A stretch of 7,641 nt of DNA. It comes from Flavobacteriales bacterium. Its GTDB lineage: Bacteria > Bacteroidota > Bacteroidia > Flavobacteriales_D > Sanyastnellaceae. The DNA is taken from positions 1 to 7,641 of the forward strand of contig JAIYCK010000410.1 in NCBI GenBank assembly GCA_027488055.1, given 5' to 3'. Both the position numbers and the translations under genes were made by a program. The notes under the pieces are model-generated. The model was not told where the DNA came from. It searched no databases and saw nothing but the letters and a program-made list of their open reading frames with translations. The stretch's first letter is position 1; every line of letters begins with the position of its first letter. Of the stretch, positions 6,905 through 7,641 are shown piece after piece.

Positions 6905-6912
6905 TATATTTG
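6905..6912 (+). promoter_or_regulatory. Bacteroidota-type -7 promoter element (TATATTTG) for prs
   Basis: TATATTTG is an exact match to TAnnTTTG and lies 54 bases before the prs start, predicting a leader of roughly 50 bases. A convincing TTTG/TTG -33 element is not seen at the usual spacing of about 20 bases. Confidence 0.55.
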
Positions 6913-6966
6913 CGCCCCTTTTCAGGGATAGCCGTTTTTTTAAACTCATCAATACACATCACCGTC

Positions 6967-7641
6967 ATGACTGACATGGTCAAAATTTTAGCTGGTTCTT
7001 CGTCCGTTTATTTGGGCGAAAGCATCGCTGCTGAACTTGATATGAAATTGGGTAATGTTATTATCCAACGTTTCGCAGACGGTGAGTTTCAGCCGAGTAT
7101 TGAAGAAACGGTGCGTGGCCGGGATGTGATCATTGTGCAAAGCACTTTTCCGCCTGCTGATAATTTGTTGGAACTGTTGCTCTTGATTGATGCCGCCAAG
7201 CGTGCTTCTGCCAAGCGCATAGTGGCTGTAATGCCCTATTTCGGACTAGCTCGTCAAGACCGCAAGGACAAACCCCGTGTAGCGATCGGCGCCAAACTGG
7301 TTGCCAATTTGCTTACAGCGGCTGGTGTTGATCGTGTGATAACCATGGATTTGCATGCGGAACAGATTCAAGGTTTTTTTGAAGTACCAGTAGATCACTT
7401 GTATGCGAGTACGATTTTCGTTCCTTATTTGAAAGAAATGAATATCGAAAATTTGGTAATCGCCGCGCCCGATACAGGCGGTACCAAAAGAGCCAATTCA
7501 TACGCCAAATTATTGGGCTGTGATCTTGCTATCTGCTACAAACAACGCAAAGTAGCCAACCAGATTGAGAGCATGACTGTAATTGGCGACGTAAAAGGCA
7601 AAAATGTCGTGATCATCGACGACATGTGCGATACTGCTGGC
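6967..7641 (+). CDS. prs: Ribose-phosphate pyrophosphokinase (PRPP synthetase), N-terminal 225 codons, 3' end outside the window
   Basis: This cytoplasmic enzyme transfers pyrophosphate from ATP to ribose 5-phosphate to make PRPP, the precursor of purines, pyrimidines, histidine, tryptophan and NAD. Visible family landmarks are FADGE (36-40), the catalytic flexible loop RQDRKDKPR (96-104), the ATP-site stretch MDLHAEQIQGFF (127-138) with His130, APDTGGTKRA (167-176), and the start of the PRPP/ribose-phosphate loop IDDMCDTAG (217-225), where the window ends. The usual length is about 310 residues, so roughly 85 are missing. The ATG at 6967 is preferred; the ATG at 6976 (Met4) is a possible alternative, and no Shine-Dalgarno sequence decides between them. 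A -7 element upstream suggests its own promoter. Sequence quality gives no reason to suspect a pseudogene. Confidence 0.97.
   Translation, partial: MTDMVKILAGSSSVYLGESIAAELDMKLGNVIIQRFADGEFQPSIEETVRGRDVIIVQSTFPPADNLLELLLLIDAAKRASAKRIVAVMPYFGLARQDRKDKPRVAIGAKLVANLLTAAGVDRVITMDLHAEQIQGFFEVPVDHLYASTIFVPYLKEMNIENLVIAAPDTGGTKRANSYAKLLGCDLAICYKQRKVANQIESMTVIGDVKGKNVVIIDDMCDTAG

Larger units (their letters stand above)
6701..6966. other. Divergent intergenic region between the response regulator and prs
   Basis: These 266 bases contain the prs promoter element, one small dyad and one weak hairpin, all listed separately. I see no tRNA, small ORF with support, riboswitch-like conserved core, or clear promoter for the response regulator on the minus strand. 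A 97-codon minus-strand reading frame spans most of it but looks like chance. Confidence 0.6.

Noticed and set aside
6690..6983. 97-codon minus-strand ORF over the spacer upstream of prs
   Set aside because: It runs across the prs start and promoter and overlaps the response regulator start; the protein has no recognisable features.

Overview
The window most likely comes from a member of the Bacteroidota. The evidence is two upstream sequences matching that phylum's unusual -7 promoter consensus TAnnTTTG (TAACTTTG before the lipoprotein gene, TATATTTG before prs), no clear Shine-Dalgarno sequences, a RecB-like helicase and a LytTR response regulator of the kinds common in the phylum, and several lipoproteins with acidic residues just after the lipidated cysteine. 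No mobile element, CRISPR array, tRNA or rRNA is visible.

Layout. Positions 1-2382 (minus) hold the N-terminal 794 codons of a UvrD/RecB-type (AddA-like) helicase that runs off the left edge. A 138-base divergent spacer follows. Then comes a compact plus-strand operon of four overlapping genes (2521-5887): an MbnP-family lipoprotein, two different MbnH/MauG-type di-heme cytochrome c peroxidase-like lipoproteins, and a small CxxCxxCC (YkgJ-type) metal-binding protein. A short convergent spacer with a small hairpin separates it from a minus-strand LytTR response regulator (5930-6700). A 266-base divergent spacer carries a clear -7 promoter element for prs (ribose-phosphate pyrophosphokinase), whose first 225 codons lie at 6967-7641 and continue past the right edge.

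How the genes work together. In methanotrophs, MbnH oxidises the first Trp of a WxW motif in MbnP to kynurenine, which then helps bind one Cu(I). The MbnP homologue here keeps the WxW motif (W152-Y-W154), and its gene overlaps the first peroxidase gene, so a secreted copper-binding protein matured by a di-heme enzyme is the best model. No methanobactin precursor or biosynthesis gene is present. The unusual parts are two non-equivalent MbnH-type enzymes for one MbnP, loss of the inter-heme Trp in the first enzyme, and a cysteine-cluster protein locked to the 3' end of the operon. The helicase, response regulator and prs look like ordinary chromosomal neighbours.
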